From contig NZ_JAOTJC010000006.1 in NCBI RefSeq assembly GCF_025628895.1, forward strand, positions 696,767-760,766: a DNA stretch of 64,000 nucleotides, read 5' to 3'. The DNA is from Alteromonas salexigens (GTDB lineage Bacteria; Pseudomonadota; Gammaproteobacteria; Enterobacterales; Alteromonadaceae). Positions 24,334 through 33,705 of the stretch are shown here, piece after piece. Below the pieces are notes generated by a model. That model was not told the DNA's origin and made no database searches. It saw only the letters and a list, made by a program, of their open reading frames with translations. The position numbers were made by a program, and so were the translations under genes. How positions within the stretch are numbered: position 1 is the stretch's first letter; each line of letters begins with the position of its first letter.

Positions 24334-27300
24334 TTATTTTGTAGTTATGATTGTTAATAAAGCCTGGAGCGGGTGGCGAGGCTTAAATGCTTCAATTCGC
24401 GCCACCTGACTGCGACACGAGTAGCCTGTAGCCAGAATTTGCTCTGGTTTGAACTTACCTACTGCCTGCTCCCAGCTCAAGGAATATATTCCCAGCGACT
24501 TGGCCTTTTGATCGGCTTCGTGCCCATAGGTGCCTGCCATGCCACAACAGCCCACGCTGATAATCTCTAACGGCTGGTTAACATTAGCGAAAATCTGCTG
24601 CCATTGCTTTTCTGATGTAGGCAAGGCGGTTTTTTCCGTGCAATGGCTGAACAATGCCAGCGGTGCTTGCTGTTCTCTTTTAGTCAGGCCCTGCCAGACA
24701 GACTCGGGAATAAGCGCCAGCCATTCGTGTACCGTCAGTACGTTAAAGCTGCCGCGTCGCTCGCCCAGGGCTTTCTTATATTCGTCACGATAACATAATA
24801 CCAGCGAGGCGTCGGCGCCCACCATGGGAATGTCCGTAGTGGCGATGTCATTAAGAAAAGCAGATGTGGACGAGGCGGTTTGAGCAAACCGGGACAGAAA
24901 CCCTTTTACGTGCTCAGGCTTACCATTAGGCTTGAACGGCAGCAACACCGGCGTTTTACCCAGGGCGCGAGCCAGACGGGCCAGGTCAGCCACAACCTGT
25001 GCGTCGTAATAGCTGGTAAAAGGGTCCTGCACTATCAGCACATAGTTTTGCCGTTGCTCTGCCGACAACCCTTTCAGCTTCTCTAAATCGAACGATTCGG
25101 TGACGCTGGCGGCTTGCTGTTTGAGTGTGGGCGTAGACAGCAGCGGCGTATCCACATATCCGAGCGCCTTTTCAATAAACTTCGCCATTAACGGCTGCTT
25201 TAAAAAGAAGTTGGTGACCCGGGGCATAGTTGCCAGCCAGGGCGCTAACCGCTCAATATTGGCCACCATATAATCTTTGGCCGGTCGCAGGTAGCGCTGG
25301 TAATAAATAGACAAAAATGTCGCCCGAAATTCCGGGACATCCACCTTTACCGGACACTGACTCGAACACGATTTACATGCAAGACACCCATTCATTGCCT
25401 CCAACACTTCATGAGAAAAGTCCGCTTCAGATGACCGGCTATTTTTAAACCGTTGCCACCAGGACGTGCGAAACTGCTCGGCGCTGAGCTTATCGGTTCG
25501 AATGCCAGACTCACCCAGCAAGCGAATCCATTCCCGTATCAGGCCCGCCCGCCCTTTCGGGCTATGACGCCGATCCCGGGTTATTTTACTGGAGGGGCAC
25601 ATGGGTGACGTAGTGTCATAATTAAAACACAGGCCGTTACCATTACACTCCATGGCCGGAGCGAAGGCTGTTTTAAATGCCACTGGAATTGTTCTGTCAT
25701 AGGTAGCCCGTTTGGTATCACTGACTTTCACCAATTGCGCGTTGCTTTCCAGCGGCGTACAGATTTTTCCCGGGTTCATTTTGTTGTGCGGATCGAAAGC
25801 CGTCTTAATCTTGCGCAGTTCAGTAAACAGTGACTGTCCAAAAAACTCCGGACCATACTCACTGCGGAAGCCTTTGCCATGCTCGCCCCACATTAAACCG
25901 CCGTATTTCGCCACCAGCGCCACTACCTGATCAGACAGTGTGTGCATGAGCTGCTCCTGCTCCACATCACATAAATCCAATGCAGGCCTTACATGGAGAA
26001 CTCCCGCGTCTACATGACCGAACATGCCGTACTGTAATCCATGGCTGTCCAGTAAATCACGAAACGCCATAATAAAATCAGCCAGATTTTCAGGCGGTAC
26101 TGCCGTATCTTCCGCAAAGGCGATAGGCTTTTTACTTCCTTCCGTTTTGCCCAGCAATCCCACGGCTTTCTTACGCATAGCGTAAATGCGGCTAATGTCT
26201 TGTTTATCGAACGTTACCTGATAGCCGATGACACCACTGTCTCCAGATTTTGCAGCAGCCGTTAACTCGTCCTCCAGCTGCGCAATCCGCGATTTAATTT
26301 CGTTTTCGTCATTGCTGTTGTACTCCACCATATTCAAACCCAACAGGGTTTTGTCAGGCACGTCGGTGATGAGATCAGCGATGGAGTGCCAGATGATGTC
26401 GGTTTTTGCCAGGTTGAGTACTTTGCTATCAACGGTTTCAACGGAGGTGGCGTTTGCCGCTACCATGGCGGGCGCATGCCGCAGTGCCGCTTCGAAAGAG
26501 TCGTATTTAATATTCACCAGCGCTTTATGGGTGGCGATAGGGGTGAGAGACAGCTTCGCTTCTGCCACCATCGCTAAGGATCCTTCTGACCCAGCTATCA
26601 GGCGGCTGATATCAATGGTCTGGTTATCTGCGTTAAACGCATGCTCTAGATCGTAGCCGGTGAGAAAGCGGTTCATACGAGGGAACTTAGCCAGAATTTC
26701 TTCCCGTTTGCCTACGGCTGTGGCGATGACCTGCTTTAATATGGCGCTCAGCGTATCGTCCTGCGCGCTAAGCGCTTGTGCTTCATCCAGTGACAACGGG
26801 TGGGTGTCTAACACTTCGCCGTTTGCCAGTACAGAAGTAAGCCCCAGAACATGATCACTGGTTTTGCCATATACCAACGAGCCCTGACCGGATGCATCGG
26901 TACTTATCATACCGCCAATCGTGGCCCGGTTGCTGGTAGACAAGTCAGGCGAAAAGAAATAACCGTGGGGACGCAACGCATCATTAAGCTGATCTTTAAC
27001 CACCCCGGACTGCACCCTCACCCACCGCTCTTCCAGGTTAATCTCAAGGATCTGGTTCATGTAGCGAGATGTATCTACCACGATACCATCGGTAAGACTT
27101 TGTCCGTTCGTGCCCGTACCGCCACCACGCGCCGAAAATTTTACCTCAGGATGGTTATTCGCCAGTCTGGTCAGACATTGTAAGTCTTCTGTGGAGCGCG
27201 GAAATACTACCGCCTGTGGCAGTTTCTGATACACCGAGTTATCTGTGGCCACTGCCAACCGGCTTCCGTAGCTGTACTCAATATCACCGGTAAATGAGGC

Positions 27301-27384
27301 AGCGTTTACGTCCTCAAGATAGCGCTGATACTGCGAAGATACACTTTGTTGGGGAGCGACTCGGGGAAGACTCAATGGACACAC
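24334..27384 (-). CDS. ydiJ: FAD-linked oxidase with iron-sulfur domain, YdiJ type
   Basis: A 1016-residue fusion of a D-lactate-dehydrogenase-like FAD domain (FAD_binding_4, with FSARGGGTGTNGQ and STSNRATIGGMISTDASGQG) with FAD-oxidase C domain (MFGHVDAGVLHVRP) and a C-terminal Fe-S part with CLACKSCSSQCPVKVD and a CCG-type VGCCGMAGTYGHE. The length and most blocks match E. coli YdiJ (1018), which has been reported to oxidise D-2-hydroxyglutarate; substrate here is inferred. The first codon used is GTG at 27384. The DUF4826 gene follows 12 bases downstream. Confidence 0.92.
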   Translation of the reverse strand: MCPLSLPRVAPQQSVSSQYQRYLEDVNAASFTGDIEYSYGSRLAVATDNSVYQKLPQAVVFPRSTEDLQCLTRLANNHPEVKFSARGGGTGTNGQSLTDGIVVDTSRYMNQILEINLEERWVRVQSGVVKDQLNDALRPHGYFFSPDLSTSNRATIGGMISTDASGQGSLVYGKTSDHVLGLTSVLANGEVLDTHPLSLDEAQALSAQDDTLSAILKQVIATAVGKREEILAKFPRMNRFLTGYDLEHAFNADNQTIDISRLIAGSEGSLAMVAEAKLSLTPIATHKALVNIKYDSFEAALRHAPAMVAANATSVETVDSKVLNLAKTDIIWHSIADLITDVPDKTLLGLNMVEYNSNDENEIKSRIAQLEDELTAAAKSGDSGVIGYQVTFDKQDISRIYAMRKKAVGLLGKTEGSKKPIAFAEDTAVPPENLADFIMAFRDLLDSHGLQYGMFGHVDAGVLHVRPALDLCDVEQEQLMHTLSDQVVALVAKYGGLMWGEHGKGFRSEYGPEFFGQSLFTELRKIKTAFDPHNKMNPGKICTPLESNAQLVKVSDTKRATYDRTIPVAFKTAFAPAMECNGNGLCFNYDTTSPMCPSSKITRDRRHSPKGRAGLIREWIRLLGESGIRTDKLSAEQFRTSWWQRFKNSRSSEADFSHEVLEAMNGCLACKSCSSQCPVKVDVPEFRATFLSIYYQRYLRPAKDYMVANIERLAPWLATMPRVTNFFLKQPLMAKFIEKALGYVDTPLLSTPTLKQQAASVTESFDLEKLKGLSAEQRQNYVLIVQDPFTSYYDAQVVADLARLARALGKTPVLLPFKPNGKPEHVKGFLSRFAQTASSTSAFLNDIATTDIPMVGADASLVLCYRDEYKKALGERRGSFNVLTVHEWLALIPESVWQGLTKREQQAPLALFSHCTEKTALPTSEKQWQQIFANVNQPLEIISVGCCGMAGTYGHEADQKAKSLGIYSLSWEQAVGKFKPEQILATGYSCRSQVARIEAFKPRHPLQALLTIITTK

Positions 27385-27556
27385 ACCTACTGAAATATTG
27401 TGCGCCCAGTATACCTAGCCAGACAGCCAGTCTCTAGTTTCGCTTTCAAAAATCCCATGAAATTGCTGTTAACCGCGTTTGGAGAAATTTGGTTACACAC
27501 GGAAGCTGGCATTGTAGCCAGGCATTTGCCATAGTAAGCAAGGTATCAATACACAG

Positions 27557-27784
27557 ATGAGTTCTTTAATGAAAACTATTCGGCTCGCTTTCGGAGCCTT
27601 GCTATTGGGAATTGGTATTGTTTTTACGCTACTGCCGGGCTCTATTTTGCTCGTGCTTAGCGGATTGGTACTGCTAAGCTACGACTGGCCACGAGCGCGT
27701 GGTTGGTTGAAACGCTGTCAGACCGGCATGGCACGATCTGCACGGAAAATTGACCGCGCCCTCCTCGCCAGAAAGCTACGCTAA
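27557..27784 (+). CDS. Small PGPGW-like membrane protein
   Basis: A 75-residue protein with two hydrophobic helices (about 8-23 and 28-44) separated by LLPGSIL, resembling the PF09656-type PGPGW proteins, and a basic amphipathic tail (ARSARKIDRALLARKLR). The function is unknown. A second in-frame ATG four codons in would also serve. It sits alone, divergent from ydiJ. Confidence 0.6.
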   Translation: MSSLMKTIRLAFGALLLGIGIVFTLLPGSILLVLSGLVLLSYDWPRARGWLKRCQTGMARSARKIDRALLARKLR

Positions 27785-27791
27785 AAAATTA

Positions 27792-27836
27792 AGACACCCA
27801 TGTTTTCTCCCCCTAAAGCTATTCAGACACCCATGG
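27792..27836 (-). repeat. Two copies of the TGGGTGTCT motif
   Basis: AGACACCCATG occurs at 27792 and again at 27825, on the minus strand of the motif family, 33 bases apart. Both lie between the small membrane-protein gene and the metallo-beta-lactamase-fold gene, in a gap of about 200 bases that holds nothing else I can identify. Confidence 0.75.
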
Positions 27837-27982
27837 CTGACTAACTCTAGTTTAGCTTTAGTAGGTTGCAGTAGATTTTTCACCGCCCAGACTGAGCTGG
27901 GCCCATTCTATTTCACACAGCACACAGGCCAAATATCTCCAGGCGGTAGGCTCATGAAACACAGGTGAGCCCTCAGTTGCAA

Positions 27983-29104
27983 CTACAAATCGAGCATATC
28001 TCCTTCATTCAAAACCACCAGCGGAATAGTAGCCTCCATCTTTTTGTGCATATGAAGGAGCCTCACCAGCGCCGAATGAGAAGAGTGATCGCCCATTTTC
28101 CAACTGTTGTTGCCGTATCCCCAGGGGACCATCACTTTACACTTTAGGTCTTCAGCTGCAGTTAAAGCATCTTCGGGCGTGGTATGTACATACCGATACC
28201 AGTCACCGTTATCTGGACGATAGTACGACGCTATCGGCATCAGGCAGACATCCATAGATCCGTAGCGTGTGTGGATGTCTTTAAAATGCGCCGAGTACCC
28301 GGTATCACCTGCATAAAACAAGCGTTTACCATTGTGTTCTAGTATCCACCCGCCCCACAGAGTTTTATCATTATCTTCGTACAAGTAAGGCACCCATATT
28401 CGGCTACTAAAATGGTGAGCTGGGACAAAGTGTAGCTTGGTATTACCCAGTTTCGTTTCAGAAAACCAGGCCATTTCCGTTATGCGATAACCTTGCTCGG
28501 GGAAGTGACTGGCAAAATTCAACGGCGTGAAGTAGCCAGGCGTAGTTCCCAGCTTTTTAATATCGGCTTTACTGAAATGATCGTAATGAATATGGGAATA
28601 TAAAACACCATCAAGTTCTTCCAGTTGCGTGCTGCTAAGCCAGCCAGGCTCTTTACGGTAAAACCCGCTATCCAGCCTGAAGGCCCAGTCCACCGGCCAG
28701 TCAAACTGTTCACTTACCGGGTCAATCAGGACGCTTGTGCCGTCATCGGTAGTGACGTAAAAACTCGCATGTCCCAACCATGTTACCGAAAATCCGGACT
28801 TTTGAGCAGGTACGGTCTGCTGCGCCACATATTGACAGTCTTCAAATTTACTTTGGTTGATACAATTCAGCGCATCCGTATCCGGATAACAGTCACTCTC
28901 GCACGTTTCCGGATACTTCTGACGTTCTTTATAAAGATTGGCAAATCGAGAAGTGGTGCCTGTCTTTTCTTTTATTGTCACAGTACCCTGCCCCTGAATT
29001 TGCGTTACGCTATTCGGGGTAGCACAGCCGCCAAACACTAAGATTGCTGCAAAAAACAGCATGCTACTGTTATTCTGAGACACCCACCCATTTAAGTCAC
29101 GCAA
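27983..29104 (-). CDS. Metallo-beta-lactamase-fold hydrolase (NAPE-PLD/UlaG-like), probable lipoprotein
   Basis: A beta-lactamase-superfamily protein with the zinc motif SHIHYDH, preceded by WLGHASFYV (metal-binding strand of the UlaG/NAPE-PLD group) and followed by PAHHFSSR, FYAGDTGYS and VPWGYGNNSW. These fit phospholipase-D-like or L-ascorbate-lactonase-like enzymes; substrate unknown. The frame can start at TTG 29104, which has GGAAGGG before it, or at ATG 29062, which gives a start MLFFAAILVFGGCATP with a lipobox-like cysteine, so the protein is probably membrane-anchored. A TGGGTGTCT copy (29078-29086 on the other strand) lies between these two candidate starts. Confidence 0.8.
   Translation of the reverse strand: MRDLNGWVSQNNSSMLFFAAILVFGGCATPNSVTQIQGQGTVTIKEKTGTTSRFANLYKERQKYPETCESDCYPDTDALNCINQSKFEDCQYVAQQTVPAQKSGFSVTWLGHASFYVTTDDGTSVLIDPVSEQFDWPVDWAFRLDSGFYRKEPGWLSSTQLEELDGVLYSHIHYDHFSKADIKKLGTTPGYFTPLNFASHFPEQGYRITEMAWFSETKLGNTKLHFVPAHHFSSRIWVPYLYEDNDKTLWGGWILEHNGKRLFYAGDTGYSAHFKDIHTRYGSMDVCLMPIASYYRPDNGDWYRYVHTTPEDALTAAEDLKCKVMVPWGYGNNSWKMGDHSSHSALVRLLHMHKKMEATIPLVVLNEGDMLDL
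29078..29086 (-). repeat. Single TGGGTGTCT motif at the 5' end of the lipoprotein gene
   Basis: AGACACCCA on the plus strand, so the motif reads TGGGTGTCT in the direction of the gene. If TTG 29104 is the start, it encodes Trp-Val-Ser near the N-terminus; if ATG 29062 is the start, it lies in the leader. Confidence 0.6.
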
Positions 29105-29317
29105 CGCAATTCCCTTCCATTATTTTTAAAGGATTATAAATCAATGTAAATATATCATGGGGGGCTTGCTATGTAGTCACAGCTTGAAATTGAGAGTGTA
29201 AGAAATAATTGCGATAACAGTGAGTTGCTATCCGTTGTATTAGCGAGTCAGTGTAAAGCTTTCATTTCACACCTGACTGAGTAAGTGCTAAAAAACGGCT
29301 ATCGCCAGACAACCTTT

Positions 29318-29339
29318 GGGAGCTAACCTCTGCTCCTAC
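29318..29339 (-). repeat. REP-like hairpin downstream of the transposase gene
   Basis: On the minus strand the sequence reads GTAGGAGCAG, continues 4 bases and then GCTCC. GTAG followed by an imperfect palindrome is the classic architecture of REP elements recognised by RAYT transposases. GGAGC and GCTCC pair across 8 bases. It lies 11 bases past the stop of the transposase gene. Confidence 0.6.
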
Positions 29340-29349
29340 TAGTATGGAT

Positions 29350-30294
29350 TTAATGCGTTGTTATCGACTGCTTTAAACGCCTTATCGCGATATCGCGGCT
29401 AATCTTTGTCCCAAACCGGTTTTCTATATTTACCGCTAATGAATGCCAGGTTTGCTTCGGTATTGCAGAGCTCTTTATCAGAGCTGCCGGCACGGAAGTA
29501 CTTAGCGATGCTTTTCCCTGAACTTTGTTGACTGAACTCTGCATAACCGCTTCGTGGTAGTCTTCAAACGTAAACGGAAGAGGGCTCCCGTGAGAGGTAA
29601 ATGTGTCACGCGCAAACCGCATTAACTGGAGGTATTTACGACCGGAATCGTTACAATGTAGTCTTCTTTTTATACTGGTATACGACGATGTTGCCAGCGA
29701 TGTAGCTACTCCCGCCCGGATAGGGTTTAAATCAACGTACGCCATGCATGCTGCCAGAGCTGTTTCATCCAGTAACGCCTGGGACTTAAACCGGCCTTCC
29801 CAGAAGCGTCCCGTACACTCATCTTCGGCATTTGCTTTGCGTGCTATAGGCTCGTTAAGTAAACGCATAAACCAGCTAATATCATGTAACCGCCGCCGGT
29901 AAACACCGACTAGCTCGCGTAAAGTTTTAAGTTCCGCTTCAGTGAGTAACCCACGCTTCTCGACATCAAGATAGCGATGACCAATAGCCATTCCTTTATG
30001 AAGCTTATGCCAGCGATGCAGAACTTCTTCGGTAGACCAGCCTTCCACCCGCTTGCGATCGACGTGCAATACCAAATGAGTGTGGTTACTCATCACAGCA
30101 TATGCGCAGATGTCTATGCCAAATACCTTGCCGAGGAAAAGCAGGCGACTTTCTACCCACCGCCGGCGGTGTTGGTAAGACTTACCGGTAAGCGCATCTT
30201 TACCACATAGATACGCACGCCTGACGCATCGTGAAATACAGTGGTAATAGGGTGTGGCTGAAAGGTTTACAATATTCTTCCGCGCTTGGGGCAT
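29350..30294 (-). CDS. REP-associated-type transposase (Y1_Tnp/RAYT family)
   Basis: A 314-residue single-strand transposase-like protein of the IS200/RAYT superfamily. It begins MPQARKNIVNLSATPYYHCI, has the HUH motif in MSNHTHLVLHV, and the family blocks GRFWEGRFKSQALLDE and AYVDLNPIRAG. ATG 30294 has AGGA six bases upstream; an upstream in-frame start is less likely. The segment before GRFWEGR, where RAYT proteins usually carry their catalytic Tyr (Y-x-x-x-F/N), reads NEPIARKAN with no Tyr. Single gene without inverted terminal repeats, which fits RAYTs that are not self-mobile; REP-like hairpins flank it on both sides. Confidence 0.85.
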   Translation of the reverse strand: MPQARKNIVNLSATPYYHCISRCVRRAYLCGKDALTGKSYQHRRRWVESRLLFLGKVFGIDICAYAVMSNHTHLVLHVDRKRVEGWSTEEVLHRWHKLHKGMAIGHRYLDVEKRGLLTEAELKTLRELVGVYRRRLHDISWFMRLLNEPIARKANAEDECTGRFWEGRFKSQALLDETALAACMAYVDLNPIRAGVATSLATSSYTSIKRRLHCNDSGRKYLQLMRFARDTFTSHGSPLPFTFEDYHEAVMQSSVNKVQGKASLSTSVPAALIKSSAIPKQTWHSLAVNIENRFGTKISRDIAIRRLKQSITTH

Positions 30295-30425
30295 GATTTT
30301 TCCTGTTAGGCAATTTATCACTAAATCTATATCGCCTGAGGATCCATTATAACCGTACTTTGTGTCTGAATAGTGCCAACCTATTACACCGCCGTACTAC
30401 TCAATAAAGCCTAACCGCTCTATTG

Positions 30426-30487
30426 AGACACCCATGTTTAGCCAGCGTGAATGTAGCTATACATTGGGCGATCTGGTAGGACACCCA
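30426..30487 (-). repeat. TGGGTGTCT motif pair, minus orientation
   Basis: AGACACCCATG at 30426-30436 and the near-copy GGACACCCAT at 30479-30488. They face the plus-strand copies at 30662-30758 across the REP-like element. Confidence 0.65.
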
Positions 30488-30540
30488 TCAAAGGCCGCGC
30501 TAATAGCTCTGTATATTGTCGCCCTCGTGACCGTTACCAG

Positions 30541-30558
30541 AGGAATACCTGCTCCTAC
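30541..30558 (-). repeat. REP-like hairpin upstream of the transposase gene
   Basis: On the minus strand it starts GTAGGAGCAG, the same ten bases as the element at 29330-29339, in the same orientation relative to the transposase gene. AGGA and TCCT pair across 8 bases. The remaining bases differ. Confidence 0.5.
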
Positions 30559-30661
30559 CGAACCGCATGTACGCTATGCGACGCTACTCATACTTGGTGT
30601 GTAGTGGGCATGCGACTAAGCGCTTACAAGTTACCAGCTAACAGGCAGATCTTTTAAAATC

Positions 30662-30758
30662 TGGGTGTCTTATTTTTGATTTAGAAAGCGCTAATAGTAT
30701 GGATGTCTCAAAGAAACAGTATGGCTACGTATATTCTTCACCCAATGTATGGGTGTCT
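30662..30758 (+). repeat. TGGGTGTCT motif cluster, plus orientation
   Basis: Exact copies at 30662-30670 and 30750-30758, and a one-mismatch copy (TGGATGTCT) at 30700-30708. Spacing is 38 and 50 bases. Each is followed by a T- or A-rich stretch, for example TATTTTTG after the first. Confidence 0.75.
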
Positions 30759-30834
30759 CATTTATGCGGGATGGTTGCGTAACCACACTCTTATCAGGGA
30801 AGATACAACAACAACTTATCTTCAGGACGAACCG

Positions 30835-31020
30835 ATGAACATTATAAAAATCCTGGCATTCTTACTATTGGCGACTGGGTTACTCATCTTCCATGCGCTG
30901 TATTTTAAAACTAAACCGCTGGCCGACGCGGTATTGCTGGTGATGAATACTGGCTTGGGAGCTCTCGTGGGTGGTTTTGCTGTGCATTTGTACTACCACT
31001 ACAAACGCGTTAAACAGTAA
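30835..31020 (+). CDS. Small two-helix membrane protein of unknown function
   Basis: A 61-residue protein starting MNIIKILAFLLLATG. It has two hydrophobic helices (about 4-22 and 31-53) and a short basic tail (YYHYKRVKQ). AGGA lies 7 bases before ATG 30835; an upstream in-frame ATG at 30703 would add 44 residues that run through two TGGGTGTCT-type motifs and is not believed. I do not recognise the family. It is convergent with ppsA. Confidence 0.5.
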   Translation: MNIIKILAFLLLATGLLIFHALYFKTKPLADAVLLVMNTGLGALVGGFAVHLYYHYKRVKQ

Positions 31021-31072
31021 TAGGCAGACAATGCGGTTTCATCAACCACCAGACCAGCTAAGGGTTCGCGTA

Positions 31073-31102
31073 AAAAAGAAAAAGCCGCATAAGCGGCTTT
31101 TA
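31073..31102. terminator. Terminator between the small membrane gene and ppsA
   Basis: AAAGCCGC, a 4-base loop, GCGGCTTT, with A-run before and T-run after, about 60 bases after each of the two convergent genes' ends. Likely acts in both directions. Confidence 0.8.
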
Positions 31103-31139
31103 TCAGAATAGTACGTGCGCAGGGCGACTGCGCTATTTA

Positions 31140-33512
31140 TCAGCCGTGGTTTTCCGCCAGGTATAACCAGGTTTCCACCACAGTATCCGGGTTAAGTGAC
31201 ACTGAATCAATCCCTTCTTTTACCAACCAACCGGCAAAGTCTTCATGATCCGATGGGCCCTGACCACAGATCCCTACATACTTACCCCGTGCTTTGGCGG
31301 CGCGGATTGCCATCGACAACAATGCTTTAACCGCTTCGTTGCGTTCTTCAAACAGGTGAGCAATCAGGCCTGAGTCACGATCCAGTCCTAACGTCAGCTG
31401 AGTCAAGTCGTTTGAACCAATTGAGAATCCATCAAAGATATCCAGGAACTGATCTGCCAGTAAGGCGTTGGAGGGCAGTTCACACATCATGATCACCCGC
31501 AGGCCATCTTTACCCTGCTCCAGTCCTTGTTCTCTAAGCAGTTCAATGACCTGCTTGCCTTCTTCCAGAGTCCGCACGAACGGGATCATAATTTCGACGT
31601 TGGTTAACCCCATCTTATTACGTACCCGTTTAATGGCTTCGCATTCCAGCGCAAAACAGTCACGGAAGTCTTCTGAAATGTACCGGCTGGCACCCCGGAA
31701 GCCCAGCATTGGGTTTTCTTCATCCGGCTCGTACTGGTAACCACCTACCAGGTTAAAGTACTCGTTAGACTTAAAGTCTGACATACGCACGATGACTTTC
31801 TTGGGCGAAAACGCCGCGCCGATCGTCCCGATCCCCTCAACCAGTTTTTCAATGTAAAACTCAGTGGGTGAATCATAACCTGCGATAATGTCGTTGATTT
31901 CGTCTTTCAGTTCTTCTGGCTGGTCATCGAAATTCAGCAGTGCTTTAGGATGCACACCAATCATGCGGTTGATAATGAATTCTAACCGGGCCAGGCCAAC
32001 CCCTTCGTTCGGTAGCCGGGCAAAATCAAATGCGCGATCGGGGTTGCCTACGTTCATCATCACACTTAACGGCAAGTCCGGCATGGCATCAATGCGCGAT
32101 GTTACAACGTCAAATTCCAGTTGCGCACCATAAATGTAGCCGGTATCGCCCTCTGCACACGAGACAGTCACTTTGTCGCCATTGGCTATGGAGTCGGTAG
32201 CATTGCCACAGCCAACCACTGCAGGAATGCCCAGTTCACGCGCAATAATGGCGGCATGGCAGGTTCGGCCTCCCCGGTTGGTAACGATAGCGGAGGCTTT
32301 CTTCATGATCGGCTCCCAGTCGGGGTCCGTCATATCGGTAACCAGCACGTCACCGGCCTGGATCTTGTCCATCTCTTCAATGGAGCCAAGCACCTTAGCT
32401 TCACCGGCGCCAATCTTATGTCCAATAGCCCGCCCTTCACAGACGATATTGCTCTCCCCTTTTAGCTGGAAGCGTTCAATACTTTGGCTATCTTCGCGAC
32501 TGCGAACCGTTTCCGGTCTCGCCTGTACAATGTAAAGTTTGCCGTCAACGCCATCTTTCGCCCATTCAATATCCATTGGACGCTGGTAATGTTTTTCGAT
32601 GATCATGGCCTGTTTAGCCAGTTCCATTACCTCTTCATCATTTAACGAAAAGCGCATAGAATCCTGACGTTCAATATCAACTATTGAGACCTGTTTACCG
32701 TGGCTGGCATCGTCGGAATAAATCATCTTCGTGAGTTTACTGCCCAGATTGCGGCGTACGATCCCGGGCAGGCCTTTATCAATAGTAGGTTTGTGGACAT
32801 AAAACTCATCTGGGTTTACTGCGCCCTGTACCACCATTTCGCCCAGTCCAAACGAACTGGTGATAAAGACCACATCCTCGAAACCTGATTCGGTATCGAT
32901 AGTAAACATGACCCCAGAGGACGCAATATCACTGCGCACCATACGCTGGACCCCGGCAGACAGCGCCACACCTTTATGGTCATAGCCCTGGTGAACCCGG
33001 TATGAGATAGCCCGGTCATTAAACAACGAAGCAAAAACATGTTTTATAGCCACCAGAACTGACTCATAGCCTTTGACGTTCAGAAACGTCTCTTGCTGTC
33101 CGGCGAACGACGCATCAGGCATATCTTCTGCTGTGGCTGAAGAACGCACCGCAAATGACGCTTCATCACTGGCATCACCTTGCAACGTTTCAAACGCGTC
33201 TTTGATCGCGGCTTCAAACTCGGGCTGAAACGGCGTATCAATAATCCACTGACGAATATTTTTCCCGGCTTCCGTAAGAGCACTGACGCTGTCGACATCG
33301 AGTGAGTCCAGAACGTCATGGATCCTGGCGTCCAGTCCACTTTGCTCAAGAAACAGATTAAATGCGTCTGCGGTAGTTGCGAATCCGCCTGGCACTTGCA
33401 CACCGGCATTCGCAAGATTGGAAATCATTTCTCCTAACGATGCGTTTTTACCGCCAACTCGTCCGACATCATGCATGCCCAACTCTTGATACCAAAGTAC
33501 GTAATCTTGCAC
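31140..33512 (-). CDS. ppsA: Phosphoenolpyruvate synthase
   Basis: Gluconeogenic enzyme that makes PEP from pyruvate and ATP, with AMP and phosphate as products. About 790 residues, as in E. coli (792). Visible: the ATP-grasp-like N-domain with [13 protein letters not shown] and [21 protein letters not shown], the phosphohistidine domain [21 protein letters not shown] with the catalytic His near residue 419, and the PEP-binding C-domain ending [17 protein letters not shown] 33512 is preferred as start because GGAGG lies 7 bases upstream; a TTG two codons earlier is too close to it. Divergent from ppsR, its regulator, across 190 bases. Confidence 0.96.
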   Translation of the reverse strand: MQDYVLWYQELGMHDVGRVGGKNASLGEMISNLANAGVQVPGGFATTADAFNLFLEQSGLDARIHDVLDSLDVDSVSALTEAGKNIRQWIIDTPFQPEFEAAIKDAFETLQGDASDEASFAVRSSATAEDMPDASFAGQQETFLNVKGYESVLVAIKHVFASLFNDRAISYRVHQGYDHKGVALSAGVQRMVRSDIASSGVMFTIDTESGFEDVVFITSSFGLGEMVVQGAVNPDEFYVHKPTIDKGLPGIVRRNLGSKLTKMIYSDDASHGKQVSIVDIERQDSMRFSLNDEEVMELAKQAMIIEKHYQRPMDIEWAKDGVDGKLYIVQARPETVRSREDSQSIERFQLKGESNIVCEGRAIGHKIGAGEAKVLGSIEEMDKIQAGDVLVTDMTDPDWEPIMKKASAIVTNRGGRTCHAAIIARELGIPAVVGCGNATDSIANGDKVTVSCAEGDTGYIYGAQLEFDVVTSRIDAMPDLPLSVMMNVGNPDRAFDFARLPNEGVGLARLEFIINRMIGVHPKALLNFDDQPEELKDEINDIIAGYDSPTEFYIEKLVEGIGTIGAAFSPKKVIVRMSDFKSNEYFNLVGGYQYEPDEENPMLGFRGASRYISEDFRDCFALECEAIKRVRNKMGLTNVEIMIPFVRTLEEGKQVIELLREQGLEQGKDGLRVIMMCELPSNALLADQFLDIFDGFSIGSNDLTQLTLGLDRDSGLIAHLFEERNEAVKALLSMAIRAAKARGKYVGICGQGPSDHEDFAGWLVKEGIDSVSLNPDTVVETWLYLAENHG

Positions 33513-33705
33513 TGCCAAGCCTCCAGCTTTTTATAAATATGGTGACGTCCACTTGCGTGGACGTGTAGGGTACGGTGAGAAACCAGATTTAAATACGAAG
33601 CCGCATTACTGGCTTTTCAACGATTCCATCTTAGAATGGGCAAAATTGGAATGTAAAACTTTTTATCATTCCGTAATAAATTTACAACAAAGTTAAGGAA
33701 ATGTT

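Larger units (their letters stand above)
30295..30834. other. Gene-free accessory interval with short repeats
   Basis: About 540 bases with no convincing gene. It contains two minus-strand and three plus-strand copies or near-copies of TGGGTGTCT and one REP-like hairpin, listed separately. Otherwise AT-balanced sequence with no RNA gene that I can see. Confidence 0.6.

Noticed and set aside
26801..26809. TGGGTGTCT copy inside ydiJ
   Set aside because: It encodes Asp-Thr-His at a site where the E. coli protein has Asp-Thr-Gln, so it is explained by protein conservation.
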